Of a stretch of 5,260 nt of DNA, positions 1 through 5,114 are shown in pieces. The number at the start of each line of letters is the position of its first letter. Positions within the stretch are counted from its first letter, which is position 1. The stretch spans positions 1 to 5,260 of the forward strand of contig JAGAMJ010000104.1 in the NCBI GenBank assembly GCA_017624795.1, written 5' to 3'. Origin of the DNA: Clostridia bacterium (GTDB lineage: Bacteria; Bacillota; Clostridia; Oscillospirales; CAG-272). The translations under genes and the position numbers were made by a program. Under the pieces are notes generated by a model. The model worked only from the letters and a program-made list of their open reading frames with translations. It was not told the DNA's origin and ran no database searches.

Positions 1-111
1 ATCAATATTATTTAAATAAACTATATTTTTATTATTTGCTTTTGCAAATTCTATTTCTCGTTTCGTATCTTCTCCAATATATCCATTTATAGATACAATG
101 ATAACAATATC
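1..111 (-). CDS. Fragment of a nucleoside 2-deoxyribosyltransferase-like protein (both ends missing)
   Basis: Read on the minus strand from about 111 down to 1, the frame is open for 37 codons and runs off the window. It gives a protein-like stretch: a hydrophobic strand (DIVIIVS), then GYIGEDTKREIEFA, then a second strand ending NIVYL. The pattern 'GYIGE-T-REIE-A...K-I-YL' is one I know from small Rossmann-like proteins related to nucleoside 2-deoxyribosyltransferases, many of them hypothetical or phage-borne. The stretch is about 21% GC with A/T-ending codons, unlike everything to its right. No start codon or upstream part of the gene is present: the frame runs directly into the permease gene on the opposite strand. 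I infer a piece of foreign DNA, joined by insertion or by assembly error. The family assignment rests on one motif and is tentative. Confidence 0.45.
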
Positions 112-114
112 GGT
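105..114. other. Composition and homology junction
   Basis: To the left the sequence is AT-rich and codes sensibly only on the minus strand. To the right it is GC-richer and codes for the permease on the plus strand. The permease frame is open leftward to a stop at 13-15, but the residues encoded before about base 109 do not resemble any permease. The switch is placed at 105-114, since the shared bases around 'gatattg/caatatc' do not allow a finer position. Confidence 0.6.
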
Positions 115-384
115 CAGGCGGTGCGCAATTCCTTGCCGCCTTTGTTCAATGAGTTTATCATGCTCGTGAAGGAAACCTCGATCGTTGGATACGTTGGCAT
201 TTACGATCTGGGCAAGATACCTGGTCTGATCCAATCGCGCACGTTCGACTATCTGTTCCCGCTTTTGATCGCGGCAGTGTTTTATCTGGTCGTGGTTCTG
301 GCACTTACCAAGGTGCTGCACATCATCGAGAAAAAGCTTGGAAAGAGCGATCGCAACAGAGGGGGTGTGACAAATGGAAAATAA
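112..384 (+). CDS. Polar amino-acid ABC transporter permease, C-terminal part only
   Basis: About 90 residues of the membrane subunit of a polar amino-acid uptake ABC transporter (HisM/GlnP type). The visible part begins at 'QAVRNSLPPLFNEFI', which matches the conserved segment that follows the EAA coupling loop ('LPQA-RN-LPPLGNEFI' in the family). A KETS-VGYVGI segment comes next. A last membrane span lies at about residues 45-68 of the fragment, followed by a basic cytoplasmic tail (KKLGKSDRNR). The normal protein is about 210-230 residues, so more than half is missing, including most membrane spans and the substrate-binding-protein contacts. A GTG at 121 could be called as a start, but it sits inside the conserved domain and has no ribosome-binding site. 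The stop overlaps the ATPase gene start by 11 bases, so the two were co-transcribed. The gene is cut at the junction near 110, as a true insertion or an assembly artefact. Confidence 0.85.
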   Translation, partial: GQAVRNSLPPLFNEFIMLVKETSIVGYVGIYDLGKIPGLIQSRTFDYLFPLLIAAVFYLVVVLALTKVLHIIEKKLGKSDRNRGGVTNGK

Positions 385-1180
385 CGTCCTCATTCAAGTG
401 CGTGATCTGTCCAAGAGCTTTGGCGAGCTTGAAGTGCTGAAATCGGTGTCTGTCGATATCAAGCAAGGCGAAAAGGTCGTTATCGTAGGCGCGTCTGGCT
501 CGGGTAAAAGCACGCTGCTGCGCTGTCTGAACTGCTTGGAGGATCCCACCGGCGGCGAGGTCATCTTCGAAGGTGTCGATATTGCAGATCCCAGGGTAGA
601 CATCAATATTCATCGCCAAAAAATGGGCATGGTATTTCAGCAATTTAATCTGTTTAACAACAAGACGGTGCTGGAAAATATCACGGTTGCCCCTATTATC
701 ATTCGCAAAAAACAGCTGGCACGCGACAAATGGCGCGCATTTTTCAAAAAGGGAGAAAAGCCGACGCTGACCAAAGAGCAGATCGTTGCCGAGGAAAAGG
801 AAAAGGCGATGAGATTGCTGGAACGCATCGGGCTGGAAGAAAAGGCGGACGTTTACCCCTCTACCCTGTCGGGCGGACAGAAGCAGCGCATCGCCATCGT
901 GCGTGCGCTTGCCATGAACCCCAAGGTGATGCTGTTTGACGAGCCGACCTCGGCGCTTGACCCCGAAATGGTGGGCGAGGTGCTGGATCTGATGAAGCAG
1001 CTTGCAAACGAGGGCATGACCATGGTGATCGTCACCCACGAGATGGGCTTTGCCCGCGAGGTGGCAGACCGCGTGCTCTTTATGGACGGCGGCGTCATCG
1101 CAGAGCAGGGCTCGCCCGAGGAGGTCTTCGGCAACCCAAAGGGAGAGCGCCTGAAAGCGTTCCTTGCAAAGGTGCTTTGA
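374..1180 (+). CDS. Polar amino-acid ABC transporter ATP-binding protein (GlnQ/HisP type)
   Basis: Cytoplasmic ATPase that powers uptake of polar amino acids through the permease encoded just upstream. All nucleotide-binding motifs are intact in 268 residues: Walker A GASGSGKST at 39-47, Q-loop Gln89 in VFQQFNLF, signature LSGGQ at 165-169, Walker B VMLFDE at 185-190, D-loop SALD at 193-196 and H-loop His222 in VTHEMGFA. The 'THEMGFAREVADRV' stretch is typical of the polar amino-acid subfamily (GlnQ, HisP, ArtP). ATG 374 is chosen because AGAGGGGG (358-365) lies 8 bases upstream and the protein then begins at the usual place. It overlaps the permease stop by 11 bases. The oddity is length: family members are about 240 residues, and the extra ~23 lie at about 112-140, a Lys/Glu-rich segment between the Q-loop and the signature. 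The exact amino acid carried cannot be told from the ATPase. Confidence 0.95.
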   Translation: MENNVLIQVRDLSKSFGELEVLKSVSVDIKQGEKVVIVGASGSGKSTLLRCLNCLEDPTGGEVIFEGVDIADPRVDINIHRQKMGMVFQQFNLFNNKTVLENITVAPIIIRKKQLARDKWRAFFKKGEKPTLTKEQIVAEEKEKAMRLLERIGLEEKADVYPSTLSGGQKQRIAIVRALAMNPKVMLFDEPTSALDPEMVGEVLDLMKQLANEGMTMVIVTHEMGFAREVADRVLFMDGGVIAEQGSPEEVFGNPKGERLKAFLAKVL

Positions 1181-1191
1181 TAAAAAGTTAG

Positions 1192-1226
1192 GAAACGGTG
1201 CGAGTTTTCGCACCGTTTCTTTTTTT
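1192..1226 (+). terminator. Rho-independent terminator after the transporter operon
   Basis: A perfect 11-bp stem, 1192-1202 (gaaacggtgcg) with 1209-1219 (cgcaccgtttc), encloses a 6-base loop and is followed by seven T residues at 1220-1226. It starts 11 bases after the ATPase stop and separates the transporter from glmM. Confidence 0.92.
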
Positions 1227-1256
1227 GAAGCGTGTGATCCCCCAAAAGCATATACT
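1225..1256 (+). promoter_or_regulatory. Possible promoter of the glmM operon
   Basis: A TATACT -10 element at 1251-1256 lies between the upstream terminator and glmM. The best -35 is TTGAAG at 1225-1230, partly inside the terminator T-run, with a long 20-base spacer and no extended -10. A promoter is expected here because the preceding operon ends in a strong terminator, but the -35 match is weak. Confidence 0.35.
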
Positions 1257-1292
1257 GATGTAGAGGGCGCGTTGCGCCCTTCGCTTTTTGGG
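1241..1292 (+). promoter_or_regulatory. Nested hairpins in the glmM leader, overlapping the ribosome-binding site
   Basis: The inner hairpin is a perfect 7-bp stem, 1264-1270 (agggcgc) with 1274-1280 (gcgccct), on a 3-base loop. An outer stem can form between 1241-1249 (cccaaaagc) and 1283-1292 (gctttttggg, one bulged T). The outer stem would pair the first three G of the glmM Shine-Dalgarno GGGAGG (1290-1295). The pairing is seen in the sequence; a role in translation control is inference. If transcription starts at the TATACT box (1251-1256), the left outer arm would not be transcribed, and only the inner hairpin with its TTTTT (1285-1289) would remain. Confidence 0.35.
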
Positions 1293-1302
1293 AGGTGCTG
1301 CT

Positions 1303-2643
1303 ATGGGAAAATATTTTGGCACGGACGGATTTCGCGGTGAGGTCAACCGCACACTTACGACCGAGCACGCTTTTTTGATCGGGCGGTTTCTGGGCGCTTA
1401 TTTTGGAAAGACGCATCGGGCGCGCGTGGTGATCGGCAAGGATACGCGTCGGTCCTCTTACACGCTCGAATACGCGTTGGTGGCGGGACTGACGGCGTCG
1501 GGCGCAGATGCCTACATTCTGCACGTGACCACCACGCCCTGCGTGTCCTACGTGACGCGTACCGAGGGGTTTGATTGCGGCATTATGATCTCCGCCAGCC
1601 ACAACCCTTTTTGCGACAACGGCATCAAGCTGTTTGGCACCGAGGGAGAGAAGATGGACGATGCGGTCATCGCGGCGCTGGAAAAATATCTGGACAAAGA
1701 GGGCGAAGTGCCGCTTGCCACGGGCGATAGGATCGGCGTTGCGGTCGATCACGTGGCGGGCAGGAACCGCTACATCGGATATCTGATCTCGCTTGCGACG
1801 GTGTCCTATCGGGGGATCAGGGTGGGGCTGGACCTGGCGAACGGCAGCGCTTGGAGTATGGCGAAAAGCGTGTTTGACGCGCTTGGAGCCAGCACGTACG
1901 CGATCCATAATACGCCAAACGGCACGAACATCAATCAAAATGCCGGCTCCACCCATATTGAGGCGTTGCAGCGCCTTGTGGTCGAGCAAGGGCTTGACGT
2001 GGGCTTTGCCTTTGACGGCGATGCCGACCGCTGTATTGCCGTCGATCATCTTGGCAACGCGGTGGACGGCGACGCGATCCTTTATATGATGGGCAAGCAC
2101 ATGAAGGAAAAGGGGCTGCTGGACCGCAACACGGTCGTGACCACCGTGATGTCGAATTTTGGGCTATATAAAGCCCTGGATCGGATTGATATCGGCTATG
2201 AAAAGACCGCTGTTGGCGACAAGTACGTTTATGAATGTATGGCGAAAAACGGATACCGTCTGGGGGGAGAGCAGTCGGGGCACATTATTTTCAGCAAGCT
2301 TGCAAGCACAGGGGACGGGATCATCACTGCCATCAACCTCATGGAGCTGATCTGCACAGCACAAAAGTCCTTGTATGATTTGGCTGCGGAGTACGTACCC
2401 TATCCACAGGTCTTAAAAAATGTGCGTGTTGCCGATAAAGCCGCGGCACTTTCTGACGCGGCGGTGCTTGCGGCGATCGCCGACGCCGAGGCGGCTCTGG
2501 GTGACAGTGGTCGCATTTTGGTCCGAGCCAGCGGAACGGAGCCCGTGGTGCGCGTGATGGCGCAGGCGGTGGAGGCGGCGCTTTGCGAGCGCTGCGTGGA
2601 GCACGTGACCGACGCTATGAGAAAAGGGGGCTACGTGCTGTGA
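1303..2643 (+). CDS. glmM: Phosphoglucosamine mutase
   Basis: Interconverts glucosamine-6-phosphate and glucosamine-1-phosphate, the step between GlmS and GlmU on the way to UDP-GlcNAc for peptidoglycan and surface sugars. It is a cytoplasmic, Mg-dependent alpha-D-phosphohexomutase. At 446 residues it has normal family length. Motifs in order: N-terminal KYFGTDGFRG at 3-12; the phosphoserine loop ISASHNP at 96-102, with Ser99 as the phosphorylated residue; the metal loop DGDADR at 238-243; the sugar-binding GGEQSGH at 321-327, which marks GlmM rather than PgcA or ManB; and the phosphate-binding RASGTEP at 408-414, where most relatives have RPSGTEP. ATG 1303 is chosen: GGGAGG at 1290-1295 lies 7 bases upstream. 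A TTG at 1288 in the same frame would overlap that Shine-Dalgarno. The stop overlaps the next gene by four bases, so both are probably translationally coupled. No frameshift or missing key residue is seen. Confidence 0.96.
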   Translation: MGKYFGTDGFRGEVNRTLTTEHAFLIGRFLGAYFGKTHRARVVIGKDTRRSSYTLEYALVAGLTASGADAYILHVTTTPCVSYVTRTEGFDCGIMISASHNPFCDNGIKLFGTEGEKMDDAVIAALEKYLDKEGEVPLATGDRIGVAVDHVAGRNRYIGYLISLATVSYRGIRVGLDLANGSAWSMAKSVFDALGASTYAIHNTPNGTNINQNAGSTHIEALQRLVVEQGLDVGFAFDGDADRCIAVDHLGNAVDGDAILYMMGKHMKEKGLLDRNTVVTTVMSNFGLYKALDRIDIGYEKTAVGDKYVYECMAKNGYRLGGEQSGHIIFSKLASTGDGIITAINLMELICTAQKSLYDLAAEYVPYPQVLKNVRVADKAAALSDAAVLAAIADAEAALGDSGRILVRASGTEPVVRVMAQAVEAALCERCVEHVTDAMRKGGYVL

Positions 2644-3323
2644 AATATCAGATCAGAACAGAGGAATTGTTTGATTTTTCGCATACCGTTGGGGGGGATC
2701 TGCTTCGAAAATGCGAATATCCGTGGCAGGCGCTTTCCTATATCGGTGAGTGGATCGTGGCGCTTGGCGCGGTGCTGCCCGCCACGCGCTATGAGCAAGT
2801 GACAAAGGGCGTATGGATCGCCAAAAGCGCCAAGGTCGCGCCCACCGCGTCGATCAGCGGTCCCTGCATCATCGGCGAGGAAGCCGAGGTGCGGCACTGT
2901 GCCTTCGTTCGCGGTAACGCGCTGGTGGGAAACGGCGCCGTTGTGGGGAACTCCACGGAGCTCAAAAACGTCATCTTGTTTGACGGCGTGCAGGTGCCGC
3001 ACTACAACTACGTGGGGGATTCGATCCTCGGTTATCGCGCGCACCTGGGTGCCGGCGCGATCACCTCTAACGTGAAAAGCGATAAAAGCCCCGTGTCGAT
3101 CCGCGTGGGCGAGAACGTGATCGAAACGGGGCGGCGAAAGGTGGGCGCGATGGTGGGCGATCTTGCGGAGGTCGGTTGCGGAAGCGTTCTCAATCCCGGC
3201 ACGGTCTTGGGCAAGGGCTGCGTCATCTATCCGCTGTCGTGTGTGCGCGGGACCGTGCCACCCGACGTCATTTATAAGCATCACGGCGAGATATCTCTGT
3301 GCCGCCGTAAAAATGATGGATAA
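2640..3323 (+). CDS. Standalone left-handed beta-helix GlmU-like N-acetyltransferase
   Basis: A 227-residue protein made of a ~60-residue N-terminal segment (FDFSHTVGGD..., PWQALSYIGEWI) and hexapeptide repeats of a left-handed beta-helix from about 60 to 205. It lines up without gaps with the acetyltransferase half of E. coli GlmU from about residues 90 to 145. As I recall the E. coli numbering, Arg333, Glu349, Lys351, His363, Tyr366 and Asn386 correspond to Arg91, Glu107, Lys109, His121, Tyr124 and Asn144. The PHYNYVGDS and GRRKVGA segments also recall the archaeal ST0452-type amino-sugar-1-phosphate acetyltransferase. There is no nucleotidyltransferase domain, although such proteins are often labelled 'UDP-GlcNAc pyrophosphorylase'. 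GTG 2640 is chosen because it forms a GTGA overlap with the glmM stop, has an AAGGGGG about 9 bases upstream, and earlier in-frame residues are just shifted glmM sequence. Likely role: acetylating the GlmM product, glucosamine-1-phosphate. Trimer and substrate are inferred. Confidence 0.85.
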   Translation: MKYQIRTEELFDFSHTVGGDLLRKCEYPWQALSYIGEWIVALGAVLPATRYEQVTKGVWIAKSAKVAPTASISGPCIIGEEAEVRHCAFVRGNALVGNGAVVGNSTELKNVILFDGVQVPHYNYVGDSILGYRAHLGAGAITSNVKSDKSPVSIRVGENVIETGRRKVGAMVGDLAEVGCGSVLNPGTVLGKGCVIYPLSCVRGTVPPDVIYKHHGEISLCRRKNDG

Positions 3324-3362
3324 CGGTGCGATTTTTCTCGATCGTCGTTGACAAACGCACCG
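3324..3362. repeat. Inverted repeat overlapping the galE promoter
   Basis: Arms cggtgcg (3324-3330) and cgcaccg (3356-3362) are perfect complements 25 bases apart. The left arm starts right after the upstream stop codon, and the right arm sits in the spacer between the galE -35 and -10 boxes. The left side (3322-3336) matches 14 of 15 bases of the left arm and loop of the terminator at 1195-1209. No T-run follows the right arm, so it is not a convincing terminator. It could be an operator or chance. Confidence 0.4.
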
Positions 3363-3376
3363 AAAAGTGGTATACT
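3348..3376 (+). promoter_or_regulatory. Sigma-A promoter of galE
   Basis: TTGACA (3348-3353), a 17-base spacer and TATACT (3371-3376): a perfect -35 and a one-mismatch -10 at ideal spacing. Transcription should start near 3382-3385, giving a short leader of about 20 bases before the galE start. It makes galE independent of the glmM operon upstream. Confidence 0.9.
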
Positions 3377-3405
3377 AAAAACATCAAGAAAAAAAGGGGA
3401 TCGGC

Positions 3406-4416
3406 ATGAAGGTTTTATTGACGGGCGGAGCCGGCTATATCGGCAGCCATACGATCGTGGAAATGTACGCGGCGGGACATGAGGTCGTCGTGGTGGATAA
3501 CTTTTCCAACAGCTCCCCCCGCGTGATGGAGCGCGTCGAGGAGATCACGGGCAAAAAAGTGCCGCTTTATGAGGCGGACGTCGCCGACGAGGCGGCGCTG
3601 GATCGCATTTTTTCGGAGCATCGGATCGATGCGGTCGTGCATTTTGCGGGCTATAAGGCGGTAGGGGAGTCGGTCCGCATGCCTCTTGCCTATTACGCGA
3701 ACAATATTGATTCCACTCTGGCGCTGCTTCGCGCGATGAAGAAGGCGGACGTGAGAAAGATCATTTTCAGCTCCTCGGCAACGGTTTACGGCACGCCTGA
3801 AAAGTGCCCGATCACCGAGGATATGCACACGGGCGATTGCTCCAACCCTTACGGCTGGACCAAGTTTATGATCGAGCAGATCTTAAAGGATTATGCCCAC
3901 GCCAACCCCGAAATGCAGGTCATTTTGCTGCGTTATTTCAACCCCGTTGGGGCACATAAAAGCGGTCGCATCGGTGAAAGCCCCCGCGGTATTCCCAATA
4001 ATCTGATGCCTTATATCACGCAGGTCGCCGTTGGCAAGCGTCCCGAGCTTTCGGTCTACGGCAACGATTATCCCACCCCCGACGGCACGGGCGTGCGCGA
4101 TTATATCCACGTGGTGGATCTGGCGCGCGGACACGTTGCGGCACTGCAATATGAGAAAAACGGTGTCGGCATTTTCAATCTGGGCACGGGTGTTGGATAT
4201 AGCGTGCTGGATATGGTCAACACGTTCAGTCGCGTGAACGGCGTTGCGGTGCCTTACCGCATCGTGGATCGTCGCCCCGGAGATATTGCGACTTGCTATG
4301 CCGATCCTGCCAAGGCACAGTCCGAGCTTGGCTGGCACGCGGAGCACACGTTAGAGGATATGGTGCGCGATTCGTGGAATTGGCAATCAAACAATCCCTG
4401 CGGCTACGAGGATTGA
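3406..4416 (+). CDS. galE: UDP-glucose 4-epimerase
   Basis: Interconverts UDP-glucose and UDP-galactose using tightly bound NAD. It is a cytoplasmic short-chain dehydrogenase/reductase-fold enzyme of the Leloir pathway and of surface-polysaccharide supply. Of 336 residues (E. coli has 338), the Rossmann glycine motif GGAGYIGSH is at 7-15, Asp31-Asn32 follow strand 2, and the catalytic residues are Ser124 (SSSATVYG), Tyr149 and Lys153 (YGWTK). The sugar-binding PNNLMPY is at 197-203, RDYIH at 231-235, and the C-terminal WNWQSNNPCGY is near the end. Cys297 (in TCYAD) occupies the place of E. coli Tyr299; a Cys there in human and Bacillus-type enzymes goes with activity on UDP-GlcNAc too. The ATG has AAGGGGA five bases upstream. 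The gene is monocistronic: its own promoter is at 3348-3376 and a terminator starts 4 bases past its stop. Confidence 0.96.
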   Translation: MKVLLTGGAGYIGSHTIVEMYAAGHEVVVVDNFSNSSPRVMERVEEITGKKVPLYEADVADEAALDRIFSEHRIDAVVHFAGYKAVGESVRMPLAYYANNIDSTLALLRAMKKADVRKIIFSSSATVYGTPEKCPITEDMHTGDCSNPYGWTKFMIEQILKDYAHANPEMQVILLRYFNPVGAHKSGRIGESPRGIPNNLMPYITQVAVGKRPELSVYGNDYPTPDGTGVRDYIHVVDLARGHVAALQYEKNGVGIFNLGTGVGYSVLDMVNTFSRVNGVAVPYRIVDRRPGDIATCYADPAKAQSELGWHAEHTLEDMVRDSWNWQSNNPCGYED

Positions 4417-4420
4417 TATA

Positions 4421-4460
4421 AAAAAAGATCGCAGAGGCGTTGCCCTCTGCGATCTTTTTT
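4421..4460. terminator. Terminator after galE
   Basis: A perfect 17-bp stem, 4421-4437 with 4444-4460, has a 6-base loop. The left arm begins with six A and the right arm ends with six T, so the core GC-rich hairpin (gatcgcagagg/cctctgcgatc) carries a U-tract in either direction. The plus direction serves galE. Confidence 0.93.
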
Positions 4461-4468
4461 GCCCTTTT

Positions 4469-4513
4469 GAGATGGAGTTTAGCAGAAAAACCGACAAATT
4501 CCACTCTCTTTTT
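4469..4513 (+). terminator. Possible second, weaker terminator hairpin
   Basis: Bases 4469-4480 (gagatggagttt) pair with 4496-4508 (aaattccactctc): 12 pairs including one G-T, with one bulged C at 4504 and a 15-base loop. Five T follow at 4509-4513. It is weaker than the stem before it. It may be a back-up terminator shielding the carD promoter or a chance fold. Confidence 0.3.
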
Positions 4514-4527
4514 ATGAAAAATGTCCC

Positions 4528-4556
4528 TTGCATAAAAATTCTTTTTATGGTAAAAT
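4528..4556 (+). promoter_or_regulatory. Promoter of the carD-family gene
   Basis: TTGCAT (4528-4533), a 17-base spacer and TAAAAT (4551-4556) preceded by an extended -10 TGG (4548-4550). The predicted start near 4563 leaves a leader of about 38 bases with a strong AAGGAGG (4587-4593). Confidence 0.8.
4531..4549. promoter_or_regulatory. Operator-like palindrome inside the carD promoter
   Basis: Perfect 8-bp arms cataaaaa (4531-4538) and tttttatg (4542-4549) flank a 3-base centre. The palindrome begins inside the -35 box and ends one base before the -10. A third copy of the half-site, tttttatg, is at 4509-4516. The position is where a repressor would exclude RNA polymerase. The symmetry is seen; the binding protein is unknown, and the arms are AT-rich, so chance is possible. 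Confidence 0.45.
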
Positions 4557-4600
4557 ATATATAAAGAAACGCTGATCAAGCGACAGAAGGAGGGGGCATC

Positions 4601-5107
4601 GTGTTTCAGGTTGGAGAGCACATCGTATACGGCATCAACGGCATTTGCCGCGTGGCAGAGATCGGCCCGTCCCCCTATGACAAAGAGGATACCCGTACCT
4701 TTTATTTGCTGATCCCCGTCAACAACCCCATGAGCTCCACGATCTATACCCCCGTGAATAACGAGAGGGTGCCCATGCGCCGCCTGATGACGCGCGAGGA
4801 GATCGATGCACTGATCGCCGCGATGCCCGAGATCGAAACTCTGACGGTGCCTGTGGAAAAGCAGCGCCGCGAAATTTATCGCGCCGTGATCGGCGAGCTT
4901 GATCCGCAAGGGTATGTCAAGGTGATCAAGACCGTTCGGCGCCGCCGTGCCGAGCTGACCGCCGCGCACAAGCATTTTCCCGTGACAGATCTTGAATACG
5001 GGCGGCTTGCCAAGCACCTTTTGTGCAGTGAATGTGCTCACGTGCTTGGAATGTCCGAGGAGGACGTCGATCGCTACATCACAGATCGCATCGGCGAAGC
5101 CGAGTAA
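4601..5107 (+). CDS. CarD family transcriptional regulator
   Basis: A 168-residue protein with an N-terminal CarD/TRCF-type RNA polymerase-interacting domain (about 1-60: 'FQVGEHIVYGINGICRVAEI' followed by beta strands ending 'IYTPVNNERVPMRRL') and a helical C-terminal part (about 64-165) typical of CdnL/CarD proteins. Members bind the RNA polymerase beta subunit and promoter DNA beside the -10 region and stabilise open complexes, often at rRNA promoters. That comes from the family; the targets here are unknown. A basic run at 113-116 (RRRR) in the C-terminal part could contact DNA (inference). GTG 4601 is chosen: AAGGAGG at 4587-4593 sits 7 bases upstream, and the protein begins with the family's usual M-F-x-V-G. 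The gene has its own promoter with a palindrome in it, and ends at a terminator shared with the convergent hydrolase gene. Length is normal. Confidence 0.88.
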   Translation: MFQVGEHIVYGINGICRVAEIGPSPYDKEDTRTFYLLIPVNNPMSSTIYTPVNNERVPMRRLMTREEIDALIAAMPEIETLTVPVEKQRREIYRAVIGELDPQGYVKVIKTVRRRRAELTAAHKHFPVTDLEYGRLAKHLLCSECAHVLGMSEEDVDRYITDRIGEAE

Positions 5108-5114
5108 AAAATAA

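Noticed and set aside
121..123. GTG at 121 as a genuine start of a short membrane protein
   Set aside because: Conserved permease residues continue upstream of it and no ribosome-binding site precedes it; the gene is truncated rather than short.
1288..1302. TTG at 1288 as the glmM start
   Set aside because: It overlaps the Shine-Dalgarno GGGAGG used by ATG 1303 and adds five residues (MGGAA) not found in the family.
1227..1302. glmS ribozyme or known riboswitch upstream of glmM
   Set aside because: The intergenic stretch is only about 75 bases and shows just simple hairpins, with none of the conserved cores I would recognise.
853..2100. 415-codon open frame on the minus strand across the end of the ABC ATPase gene and most of glmM
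   Set aside because: It lies antisense to two well-supported genes, runs through the terminator between them, and its translation is His/Arg-rich with no recognisable domain: a high-GC shadow frame.
2583..2639. TTG at 2583 as the start of the beta-helix protein
   Set aside because: The 19 extra residues are glmM sequence read in another frame; GTG 2640 has a good ribosome-binding site and the typical 4-base coupling overlap.
2690..2698. Run of seven G in the beta-helix gene as a possible slippage or phase-variation tract
   Set aside because: It reads as Val-Gly-Gly-Asp in frame, the downstream protein is intact, and seven is short for a phase-variable tract.
2631..3284. 217-codon minus-strand frame opposite the beta-helix gene
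   Set aside because: The plus strand shows clear hexapeptide repeats and GlmU active-site residues; the antisense product is low-complexity in His/Arg/Ala.
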